64,000 nt of DNA from Poteriospumella lacustris (taxonomy: Eukaryota > Sar > Chrysophyceae > Chromulinales > Dinobryaceae). Positions within the stretch are counted from its first letter, which is position 1. Each line of letters opens with the position of its first letter. Of this stretch, positions 1 to 12,200 are shown in pieces. Position numbers and translations under genes: made by a program. A model generated the notes under the pieces. The model had not been told where the DNA came from. It made no database searches and worked only from the letters and a program-made list of their open reading frames with translations. The stretch is from contig SMOI01000074.1 in the NCBI GenBank assembly GCA_008000375.1, positions 52,505-116,504 of the forward strand, given 5' to 3'.

Positions 1-1
1 A

Positions 2-217
2 CGACGACGACGATGGAGCGTGTTCACCGTCGCGGCGACGCTGCGGGGTATCGCACTGCTCGCACTGCTGGCGCTGCACGCGCTGATTGGTACCTGGGCA
101 GACGAAAGACGCTGGCGACGCCTGTTCGCCTGTTATGCCCAGATCAGTAGTGACAAAGAGGTCGGTCGGCGTGTGCAGCGGGGCGGGGAGATGCCGAGCG
201 CCGAGCGCGTCAATTGA
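2..217 (+). CDS. possible C-terminal end of a gene entering from the left edge
   Basis: An open frame runs in from the left edge and stops at 215-217. It encodes an Arg-rich stretch, then a hydrophobic segment (roughly LRGIALLALLALHALIG) that could be a membrane helix, then a basic tail. There is no ATG in this frame, so if real it is the last exon of a gene lying mainly outside the window. I do not recognise it. A second frame from the ATG at 13 gives only a 46-residue Arg-rich peptide. The call rests on hydrophobicity alone and could be chance coding in GC-rich DNA. Confidence 0.25.
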   Translation, partial: RRRRWSVFTVAATLRGIALLALLALHALIGTWADERRWRRLFACYAQISSDKEVGRRVQRGGEMPSAERVN

Positions 218-394
218 CTCATGTACAGGCTGTTCTAACGACTACACCGTAATACTACCCAAACTACCCAACGGATCGAACGAGACAAGTGGAGGCGGGG
301 GGAGGAATAACTGCGCAGCGCGCCTGTGTCTCCGAGTACGCCCCTTCGCACTCCACGTGTGGCCCGTCACGCATCTGGCTCACGCAAAGCCGGC

Positions 395-1941
395 TTAGAA
401 ACCGACCGTGGGGAACTGGCGAGAGAAGTCGGTGACCTCCTTCTTCAACTGGACGAGGTCAGCGTGACCGTCGACGCCGTGCTCCAGAGCGGCCTTGAAG
501 TCCTTCAGCTTGGGACCCGTCTTGGTCTTCAGGTCCTGCGCGATGGCCACGGCGCGGTCGAAGAAGACGCCGACCTTCTCAAAGTCCTCCTCCGTGAAGC
601 CACTACACACAGCAGACAGGAGGCGTTACACACGTGTTCATGAGATATACAACGACAGCAGGCGAGGCTGGCGTACCGAGAGGTGAGGGCGGGCGTTCCC
701 ATGCGAATACCACCGGGCGTCATGGCAGACACGTCTCCAGGCACGGTGTTCTTGTTCGCAGCGATGTTGACCAACTCCAACACGCGCTCCACGCGAGCGC
801 CATCCAAGCCGTTGCGCGACTTCTTCAGGTTCACCAACACCAAGTGGTTGTCAGTTCCGCCGCCCACCAAGTCGTAGCCACGCGCCAACAGCGTATCCGC
901 AAGGCGCTTGCAGTTCTTCAACACCTGGCCTTGGTAAGCGCGGTATTCAGGGGTGCTGGCCTGCTTCAAGGCCGTGGCCAAGGCAGAGATCGTGTGGTTG
1001 TGCGGGCCGCCCTGGAAGCCAGGGAAGACGGAGAAGTTGATCTTCGACTCCAAGTCGTACATGATCTTCTCGCCCTTCTTGTTCTCAGAGCGAACGCCCT
1101 TGCGGTAGAAGATCATCGCACCACGAGGACCACGGAGAGACTTGTGGGTGGTGGTGGTCACGATATCGGAGTGGTCGAAAGGCGAAGGGATGACGCCGGC
1201 GGCCACCAGACCGCTGATGTGCGCCATGTCCGACAAGAGGTAGGCATTGTTCAAGTCGGCGATCTTGCGCATGCGCTCGTAGTCAATCAAACGGGCGTAA
1301 GCGGAGGCACCAGCCACGATGAGCTTGGGGCGGTACAACTTGGCGTTCTCCTCCATTCGGTCGTAGTCGATGATGCCGGTCTTCTCGTCGAGGCGGTAAG
1401 GGAACGTCTCGAAGAAAACGGACACCGCAGAGATCTTCTTCGTGTCCGTTTGATAGCCGTGGCTCAAGTGACCACCGTGAGGCAAATCCAATGCCATGAT
1501 GCGATCGTGAGGAGCCAAGACTGAGGCGTACGCTTGGAAGTTGGCAGGAGAGCCGGACAGAGATTGCACGTTGACGCCCCACTTTTCAGGATCCAAGTTG
1601 AAGGCCTCCAAGGCACGCTTCTGGCATAAGGTCTCTGCCTTGTCGATGTTTTCGTTGCCGCCGTAGTAACGGGCGCCAGGATATCCCTCTGAGTACTTGT
1701 TGCTCATGACGGAGCCCAAGGCATCGAACACACTCTTGGAGGTGAAGTTCTCGGAAGCAATCAAGACCAGCGAATCTCTTTGACGCTCCTTTTCCTTCTC
1801 GATGATGTCGAAGAGCTCGGGGTCGGTCTCGTTGAGGGGCTTGTTCAGAGCATTGGCCCACTGCAAAGTGGTCTGAGTAGCAAGATTGCGACGCGAGGCA
1901 ACAGCCAAAACGCGGCGGGTGAGGGCGCTAGAATTCATCAT
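395..1941 (-). CDS. SHMT2: serine hydroxymethyltransferase, mitochondrial
   Basis: This PLP enzyme interconverts serine and glycine with tetrahydrofolate. There are two exons, 1941..677 and 602..395. The 74-nt intron has a GTACGC donor and a TGTAG acceptor, and splits an Arg codon (CG|T). The product is 490 aa, normal for the family. The first 25 or so residues ([19 protein letters not shown]) are rich in Arg, Ser and Ala without acids, as in a mitochondrial presequence. Family blocks are intact: [22 protein letters not shown], the PLP-lysine motif [13 protein letters not shown] (Lys about residue 266) and the C-terminal [19 protein letters not shown], which is restored only after splicing. 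The 5' end faces threonine synthase across 705 bp. The match is specific to eukaryotic SHMT; mitochondrial location is inferred from the N-terminus. Confidence 0.95.
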
Positions 1942-2646
1942 GGTACAGAGTCACAGCTGAAAGGCATACAATGTGATTCCCAGAAGAGATCGTCGAGCTT
2001 TTTCAGAGCACTTGAGGATCGTTGATTGATCTTCGTCGGGTGGTTGGGTTGGCAACAGAAGACCAACCGAAACGATGGGAGCCCTCTCTGATAACCCGCA
2101 AGTTGAAGTGTCGGTCGGTAGCAAGCAGCGACATGGTTCATAGTTACTTCCTTAGCCTGTATTTCTTGGAGTCGAGTCCTTAGAATTAGAATCGAGGTGA
2201 TTCACATGATAGCTACATCCATTGTTCATTTTTTGTAGTGTTATAGACGAAGTTGATTGAGTGAACGTCTGTAAAGCCATTTACAGAAAGGGAGTTGTTA
2301 AAGGTAACTTCTTCGTACGTACTTTTCGATACTTTAATATTTATACTATCGATACTAATGTGAGTTTTTTGTACAAGAAGGCCGTTTCAGAGCTGTGCCG
2401 GTGTGCGCGGCAGCAGAAGTCGTCGGGATTGTCGCCTAAGAGGTTCCTCGGTCGAACCATTTCCGTTGGCTTGCATAGGATTCTCCACGAGTTGTTCGAC
2501 GCAAAACGATATCATTGTTGCCCTTGAGTGTCGACAACACAAGAGAAGCACTGCAGTTCGCGAGTTATTTCGATTCTTGTGGAAGACAGCGTCATCACAA
2601 TTAGCCCCCTCAACAACAGCTTCATTCTATATTTCATCGCATCAGG
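1942..2646. promoter_or_regulatory. divergent promoter region between SHMT and threonine synthase
   Basis: These 705 bp separate two head-to-head start codons and must hold both promoters. The part nearest SHMT is mixed in composition. The centre, about 2130-2370, is clearly AT-rich, unlike the surrounding coding DNA. I see no gene, clear TATA box or repeat here. Co-regulation of the two serine/glycine/threonine-pathway genes is an inference from geometry. Confidence 0.45.
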
Positions 2647-4531
2647 ATGACCTCAATTCGGTATCGATCCACTCGTGGCGAACAGAAAAACTTGGGATTT
2701 GAAGATGTGGTCATGGCCGGTCTGGCGGACGACAAAGGCCTCTTTGTTCCAGAGTCGATTCCGAAGTTCTCATTGGCAGAAATAGAACAGGTACTCCCAC
2801 GGCCAACGATCTTCACATGATTGATGACTGACACGTCTTTGCACTTTTTGGTGCAGATGAGACATATGAGCTTTGATGAGGTGGCCGCGTCGGTCATTAC
2901 GCGCTTCGTGAAGGACGACGAGATCCCCGAGTTGGCCCTTCGCGACATCATCATGCGCAGCTTCGAGGGCTTCCGTGCACCAGGTACATCGATTTGTGGC
3001 GCTATCACGTGAATATGTTGAGGATCGGGGTTTCATTTGTCGTATTTGCTGGTCACGTGTAGATGTGGCGCCATCGGTGCGTCTGAAGGAGTTCTGGGTG
3101 CTGGAGCTCTTCCATGGCCCGACCTTCTCCGTCAAGGACGTCGCCCTTCAGTTTCTGGGAAACCTGTTCGAATACTTTCTGAAGCGGGGTCGCAAGCAGC
3201 GACGTATCACCATCTTGGGCGCGACGTCAGGCGACACTGGCAGTGCCGCCATCCACGGCCTGCGCGGCAAGAAGAACATCAACTGCTTCATTCTCTTTCC
3301 CCACGGCAAGGTCACCGAGATCCAAGAGCGTCAAATGACGACGGTACTCGATAAAAACGTCCACTGTATCAGCATTCGAGTACGTTGGGGTGTTTTTCTA
3401 CGTTTTTCTACGTTTTTCTACGTTTTTCTACGTTTTTCTGTGGCGATGTGCCGTGCTGTTGGAGAGACTAACGGTTCGCTCTCGTTCTGTCGTGTCGTGT
3501 AGGGAGACTTCGATGATGCGCAGGCCTTGGTCAAAGACGCCTTCCATGACAAGGATTTCCGCGACCGCGTACAGCTTGGGGCGGTGAACTCGATCAACTG
3601 GGCGCGGGTCCTGGCGCAGATCACGTACTACTTCTACTCGTGGTTCCGCGTCACCGACGGCCTGCGCTCCCACGCCGACAACAACTTGTCGGTGAACTAC
3701 GTCGTTCCGACCGGCAATTTCGGCAACGTGCTGGCAGGATACTACGCGAAACTGATGGGACTGCCCATCGACAAACTCGTCCTCGCGACGAACGCGAACG
3801 ACGTGCTGCATCGCTTCGTCGCGACCGGCGAATACCGCCACCAACACACGCGCGCCACCATCGCACCGTCGATGGACGTGTCGGTCTCATCGAACTTTGA
3901 GCGATATCTGTTCTACCTCGCGGGAGAAGACACGGCCTTGGTGCGGACGTGGATGGAGACCTTCGAGACGACGGGGTCGCTGACGGTGCCCGAGCAGTAC
4001 CTGCAGAAGGTGCGGACGGAGTTCCTGTCCTGGTCGTCCAGCAAGAGCGAGATCATCGACACCATGCGCAACGTCTACGAGAAACACCACTACCTCATCT
4101 GTCCTCACACGGCTGCGGCCGCGGCGGCCGCGCGGCGTCACCGGCTGGACCCGGCGCACACCGTCGTGCTGGCGACGGCCCACCCGGCGAAGTTCGAGGA
4201 CACCGTTCTCTTGGCCTGTCCTCACCACGTTCTACCCCCGCGCCCAGACATTCTCATGGAAGTCTTCGACCGACCCGTGCGCAAGACACTGCTGCCGCCC
4301 GCACTCGACGACATCGAGCTGTTCATCAAGACGCGGGTTATCGAGCAGGAGGCCGCCAGCACACACGAAGCCCTGGCACGTGGAGGGCGCAAAACGAACT
4401 CGGCGACGTCGAGCGGTTGGTCCTCGGCGATGTGGTGGGCTTCTGTCACCATTGGAGCAGCCGCTGCCGCTGGTGCGGCTTTCTTTGTGCTGCGACACCA
4501 CGAGCAAATTCGACGTCTCCTGCGTCGATAG
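2647..4531 (+). CDS. THR4: threonine synthase with C-terminal transmembrane tail
   Basis: This enzyme converts O-phosphohomoserine to threonine with PLP. The four exons are 2647..2790, 2857..2983, 3063..3379 and 3503..4531, encoding 538 aa. The N-terminus reads YRSTRGEQKNLGFEDVVMAGLADDKGLF, typical of THR4-type (not plant-type) synthases. The PLP lysine is in HGPTFSVKDVALQ (Lys115), followed by GATSGDTGSAA, the phosphate-binding loop, and VVPTGNFGNVLAGYYAK. The catalytic part ends near residue 490. After a Ser/Thr/Asn-rich linker comes a 21-residue hydrophobic segment (506-526, MWWASVTIG... to FFVL) and the basic tail RHHEQIRRLLRR. That is the layout of a tail anchor, which ordinary threonine synthase lacks. 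The enzyme call is firm; membrane anchoring is inference. Confidence 0.92.
3392..3440 (+). repeat. 10-bp pyrimidine-rich tandem repeat inside threonine synthase intron 3
   Basis: Four perfect copies of GTTTTTCTAC and a partial fifth lie in tandem in the 123-nt third intron (3380..3502). They are pyrimidine-rich on the sense strand, and the period is close to one helical turn. Confidence 0.9.
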
Positions 4532-5181
4532 TAACACGCCTAACTCGAAACGTGCACCGCATCACACCCAACCCGCTGCAGGCGACTCCCTGAGATCGTA
4601 GGCTGAGGGACACAGTCAGAGGTGTGAAGCCATCGATTTAGAACGTCAGAACGTCACGGCTGCGACAGCCTACATGAGCCGCTGCGGTTCATCAGTGCGC
4701 GGTTTGCACCTCCACCCGGCTGCGTGTCTCCCTGTAAAACTGCGCGTTGAAAGTGGACCCTGGCCGCGCCTTTGGGAGGGAAGTATGTTTCCAGAACAAG
4801 CGCAGCTGAGTGCCACGGTTTTAACAGACAACGACGGGACGAGTTTGAACGAAAGCAATCGGCCATCGACGTTGGTCGCGTGGCGTCGTCTTCGGGTCAA
4901 TGCTTCGGGTGTTTTTTGGTCTTCACGTTTGTCTGATCGTGGAATTGTAATGCGTTGATTTATTTACATTCAGCCATGGGGTAGCTCGACGACGAGACCG
5001 CCGCCGCTCAGCAGCCATCCTCCCATAGGTGAAGAGGGGGGTTTCGACGACCACGGTCGAAACTGGCACACGTCCCCAGTCCAGACGAGTTGAGAACGAG
5101 TCGCTGACCACCGCCTGCGAATCGAATACTGCTTCCAATGGGCGCGTGGTCGAGAGAAGTGGTTGCGAACTGTGGACAAGG
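4532..5181. other. convergent intergenic region, no gene seen
   Basis: These 650 bp lie between the 3' ends of threonine synthase (+) and the small membrane protein (-). Open frames here are short, overlap on both strands and lack family resemblance. I see no RNA gene or repeat. The region presumably holds both 3' UTRs and polyadenylation signals. Confidence 0.5.
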
Positions 5182-5652
5182 TTATTCGAGCTTTTCGTTG
5201 CGGCGCGTCAGGCATCGAGCGAGGGGGATGCAGCCGAAGACAACTTGCCCCATCAGTCCGATCAGTTTAGGCCGCGTGAATTGCTTTGCAACAAAGGTAG
5301 CCAATGTCTCGCCAAGAAGAGCTTTGGAAAGAAGGAATTCATACACGAGGAGGTAGAAAAAGGAAATGAGCCCCGCTACTACCGCATCGGTCTGCGAAAC
5401 TTTTCGTCGCTCTCTGCTGCAGAAATCACCATCACAGGTCACTACAAAGGTACTTTCTATTCTCTTCGAAATTTTTTCCCAAATGAACCAGCTAGCGACG
5501 AGCATCATCGGTATTTCGCAGACAATGGCCATTTCTTCTCCGAGGGCCGCTGTTGCCCACATGGCGCGGACCATGCCGAACGCAAAGCCCACCGCAAAGA
5601 CAAAGCCGGAGTACTCCACAGTATAGGGAAGCAATTCCATCAGCTCCATCAT
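5182..5652 (-). CDS. small four-TM membrane protein, bacterial-like uncharacterised family
   Basis: A single exon encodes 156 aa from the first ATG of the frame, a Met-Met pair at 5652. The open frame extends further upstream but without ATG. Four hydrophobic segments are visible: about residues 10-32 (EYSGFVFAVGFAFGMVRAMW), 40-57 (CEIPMMLVASWFIWEK), 90-110 and 130-148 (GLMGQVVFGCIPL). The pattern of GxxRxxxxxxxxGE followed by ExPxMLxASW, and a late G-L-x-GQ, matches from memory a family of short uncharacterised bacterial membrane proteins. No function is known to me. The gene is head to head with lysyl-tRNA synthetase across 358 bp. A possible short intron near 5420 was considered, but removing it breaks the frame. 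Confidence 0.65.
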   Translation of the reverse strand: MMELMELLPYTVEYSGFVFAVGFAFGMVRAMWATAALGEEMAIVCEIPMMLVASWFIWEKISKRIESTFVVTCDGDFCSRERRKVSQTDAVVAGLISFFYLLVYEFLLSKALLGETLATFVAKQFTRPKLIGLMGQVVFGCIPLARCLTRRNEKLE

Positions 5653-6010
5653 CTTTTCCTTCCTCGTAGTCCATAAAGAATAATGCTGATTCGGATTCTT
5701 GGGTCCTGGCGCAGGTTTCTCCGCTCGCCGCTCGCCACTTTTGGCGATGACCAAAACTTGAAACGCTCACTCATTCTCTCTGTCGAGAAAACTCGATATT
5801 CTCCCCAGCAAATCTCCACCATTTGCAGGTTGGAGCAACTCGGCCTTTGAGGGAGGCCGTCAGCCGCACAACAACGACGACCACACACCACCGCGTCCTC
5901 TCTGTGTGTTCTTGCGTCCAGCCTCGTTTGCATCCTCCGTCAATTGACTCGAGAATCACATCTTTATAGTACTACCAGACGCGACTTTTTGTATATTAGT
6001 ATAGTCGAAA
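5653..6010. promoter_or_regulatory. divergent promoter region of the four-TM gene and lysyl-tRNA synthetase
   Basis: These 358 bp lie between two head-to-head start codons. The stretch just before lysyl-tRNA synthetase, about 5950-6010, is AT-rich. No further element is identifiable by eye. Confidence 0.4.
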
Positions 6011-8442
<2,432 letters not shown>

Positions 8443-9219
8443 GGTGCTGCACTCATTCGACATCAGCAACTGCCTCAATAGAAAAGACCACCCATTGTAG
8501 AAACCTAATACCTTGTTTAGTTTTGTGTAAAGTTGAAACTTCAGTTTGGAGTTGTGGGCATTCCACATCTAATTTTGTCTCCGTTCGCGTCATGCCGTTG
8601 CATGACCCTGAAAATCATCTCCTTGTTTAAAAAAAGTTTTAGTTCTTACAGGTACGTGTCAGGTACGTCGATCGATGGTGGGACCAAGTCGCGCTGAGGG
8701 TTGCAATACCAGATCGGGCTGATGCTTGCACATGGCAAACTGGCAAACCTTCACGGCTTGTAAGCAGAATCGGTGGTGGAATCTGAGTGCAATCTTTAAT
8801 GGAGCACACAAAGGGTGATGTGATGCGTGTTCATTTCCAAGCCCAAAGCTTCGAAGGGGCGTCAGTGCGGAAACCCACACTTCCCAGTAGATCCCAGAGG
8901 TTCTCAAAATTTGAAACGATCGTCGCATCTTTTTTCGTCGGCCGCTGTGCTGTGCCAAGCGACGAAGAGACCAACAAACGATGGTCCACTATTTTCATGT
9001 CCTTGTCCATGTCCTTGATCGCATCACTGGACTTTGCCTGCAGCTACAAGGTTACAGAGTAATCGTCGAAGACCCTTCGACTGATAGTGCCCAGGGCGAT
9101 CCAACAACAACAGTGAAGGAATCGGCAACCACCGCATAGGACAGGAGACGAAGCCCGACGGTTGACTTTTGCCATTTTGCGAGGTTTGGCTTATTACGTT
9201 CGTATGGAAAACACAAAAA
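8443..9219. other. intergenic region, no gene seen
   Basis: These 777 bp lie between lysyl-tRNA synthetase and the next gene, both (+). The first 200 bp are AT-rich and probably hold the LysRS 3' UTR. No ATG-led open frame with family resemblance, RNA gene or repeat was seen. The end presumably carries the promoter of the CSPP1-like gene. Confidence 0.45.
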
Positions 9220-12200
9220 ATGAGGAACATTCGCCCTCCACCGAAAGTGATGGTTCCCGCTGGTCCGCCGGCACACTTGTTCGAGCCCGGCCCACCTGTC
9301 TTCAGCACCAACAAACCTGATTATCCTCCTGACAGTTCTTACAGGCGAGTAAATGACGTACCTCCTCAACCTCTTCGGGCCATTGATGGAAGACAAAGTG
9401 ATTATGCTGCGGAACCAAGGTATTCGGATCCGACCGCCGCCATGGCGAGAGGATACGGCCGACCGCCTGTTGATGACGACAGAGCTCCCGACAGAGGCAG
9501 ATATAACCTCGAGTCTGTGAGAGCTGCCGGACCTGGTCCGTCTGTGGCACCCGCACGACACGATTTCGATCTAGACGTTGAGCAAGAAATGCGGGCACTG
9601 GAGATGAACATTCGGAAAATGATGGCCGACGACCCCGTGTTGGCGTCGGCCTTCGAGAAAGGAGCCGACCGACCGAACCCCTCCAAGTATCATTTGTCCG
9701 ATGCTGCACCTCGTTCCAGCGCGCCTCCTGTCGATAGCTCTCGCTACGCCCCTGCGGCCGACCGATACTCTTCGAACGATCGCGAGCAGTACGGTCCACC
9801 CTCGACGAAGCCTCCTCCCTACGGTGTTCCTCCGGGAAACAACGCTCCCACAGGACCGATGAGGCAGCAAGCGTCGCCTCCCCGAAGGAAACAGGGCCTC
9901 AACAACCTGTACGAAACGGAAGACAACCTCCGCTTGCGAGCGGAGAAGCAGGCGGCGTATTCGCAGCAATTACAACAGCAGGTAAGGCGTCTTCACTGCG
10001 CGTGGCGTGTCGGCGCGTTGTCTGAGACGATGAGGTGTGACGGGTAGATGCGGGAACGCAACAGCGGCGGCGTGAGTAACGACGAACGGTCGGTGCGTCG
10101 CCAGCAGTCGGAGTCCAGCCGCAACAACGCCAACTTCTTGGACGGCTTCACGAGTGAGCGCAGGCCAGCGGCACGGTTTGACCACACTCCGGCGGCAGCT
10201 CCTGCCCCTGCCATGGAGGAGCGACGGCCACCTCGCCGACAGGCATCGGTCGAGGACGCAGGGGGCACTGGGCTACTGCTTGGCCACGACAAAAACGAAG
10301 AACTCGCTCTGAAGCGCGCCAAGCAGCAGCAGTACAGGCAGCAGTTGGATTCGCAGGCGCCGACGGGTAGATTCCCCAGCAATCGCCGCGGAGGACGCAC
10401 CGACATCGAGTTCGAAGAGCGCGCCGCACCGAGCCAGCCGGTTTCGTTGCCAGTTCCCCAGCGCCAAGCGCCTCCTCAGCGCCAAATGGCCGATCCGTAT
10501 GGCGGCAACGGCTTCCGAGAGGAGCCGCCCGCGAGGGGCGCCGCTGTCGCTGTCGATGGCCGGCGAGACGGGTACCCCCGCGACCCGTACCCGTCTCGCG
10601 ACCCACACGGGCCCCCTCGAGACGAATACATCGTTCGAGGCCGCCAAGAGCAGCCACGGGGCCGCTCGTTGTACGACGACGTCGACTTTGACGCGGGCCT
10701 GCAACCGCCTCCGCCGCGGCAACAACCGCAGGTGGGTCACCAACCGCCGGCGGTGGGGTACACGCCGTCCTTTCAACAGCCGCCGCAGCCTGCTGCCAAG
10801 AGCCCCCGTGACCGCAGCGGATTGAGCCTCGGTGGGGGGTTAGGCATCGGCGGAGACGTGGACGCGGATCAGCGACGCAAGCAGCAACAGGCAGAGCACC
10901 GCCGACTGTTGGAAGCGCAGGTGCGCGAGCAAAAGGCGGCGAAAGAGGCCGAAAAGAAGCTGATCGCCGACGAGGAAGCCAAGTTCTTGAGAGAAGCGGC
11001 GCTGCAAAAGGAAAAAGAATCTGGCGGCGGTGGGCGCGAGCGCCACAAGAAGACGCAGCACCAGATTCAGCAAGAGCAAGAGCGCCCTCACGGTGGTGCG
11101 AACGCGCCGTATGCCCCGCCGCAGCAAGCCGACCACCAGCCCTCAGCAGCTCCGCCAGGAGTCGACCTGAACGACGACGCAGCGTTCGAAGAAATGGTTC
11201 GTCGCGAAATGTTGCACGAGCGCGAGAAGCTCCGAGCGCAGCTGCTCGAAGATGAAAGTCGCCGCGGCGGTGGGTACGCCGCCTACGCCGAAGAAGAGGA
11301 CAGCTACCATCGCGAGCGAGATCGGGGGAACGCACCGCGAGGGAGCGATCACGGGCGGCAGTCCTTCGAAGGATACGGCTACGGCTACGACGGTGCGGGG
11401 CGTGCAGACCCACGAGGCGACCCGCGAGGCGACCCACGAGGCGACCCACGAGGCGACCCGCGAGGCGACCCACGAGGCGACCCACGAGGCGACCCACGAG
11501 GCGACCCACGAGGTGACCCACGAGGCGACCCACGAGGCGACCCGCGAGGCGACCCGCGAGGCGACCCACGAGGCGACCCGCGCGCAGACCCTCGTGATCG
11601 CTACGACGGCGGGGCCGCCGGATACGCTCCCGTGTCGCACAAGCCGCCGGCGCCTCTCACGGAACTGGCAACGCCACGAGGGTACCCCGGCGAGGGCTAC
11701 CACAGCGGAGGAGCGTCGTCGCCGAGCAAGTCGCCCACCGCCGCGCGCCTCCGGCTGCAGACGGACATCTACGGCCGCAGCAACCCTGTGACTGGGGAGA
11801 CGGGCTCCGCGCTGCCGCCCGACAGCACCGCGTCCGGGGGCGACAAGTGGCTGCCCTCGGGCAAGGTCCGCAGCGACAAGCAGCGGGCTGCACAGGTCGA
11901 GCAGCGGGCCGCTCTGGACCGCCAGCGTGAAGACGACCGGCTGCGAAAGGAGCGCGAGGGGGAGCAGGAGAAGGCCCGCGAGAAGGCCATCGAAGACAAA
12001 ATTCGCCAGGCGGCCGAGCGAGAGGCGCAAGAGGCTCGCGAGAAGGACTTGAAGCGTCGCGAGGAGACGCGGCGCGAGATGGAGGCGGCCCAGCGAAAGT
12101 ACGAAGACGAGGCCGCCAAGCGCCGCAATATGCGGCGGCCGCCTCCGCAAGGCGAGACGCCCGCGGGGGACAAATACGACTACGCGGGCATCGCGTCGCC

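Noticed and set aside
634-1524. 296-residue plus-strand frame across SHMT
   Set aside because: Antisense to a strongly conserved SHMT exon; no family resemblance.
5029-5676. 215-residue plus-strand frame antisense to the four-TM gene
   Set aside because: The minus frame shows a clean four-helix membrane pattern; the plus frame has no recognisable features.
11407-11598. RGD motifs in the DPRG tract as integrin ligands
   Set aside because: The protein has no signal peptide and the RGD is a by-product of the DPRG period.
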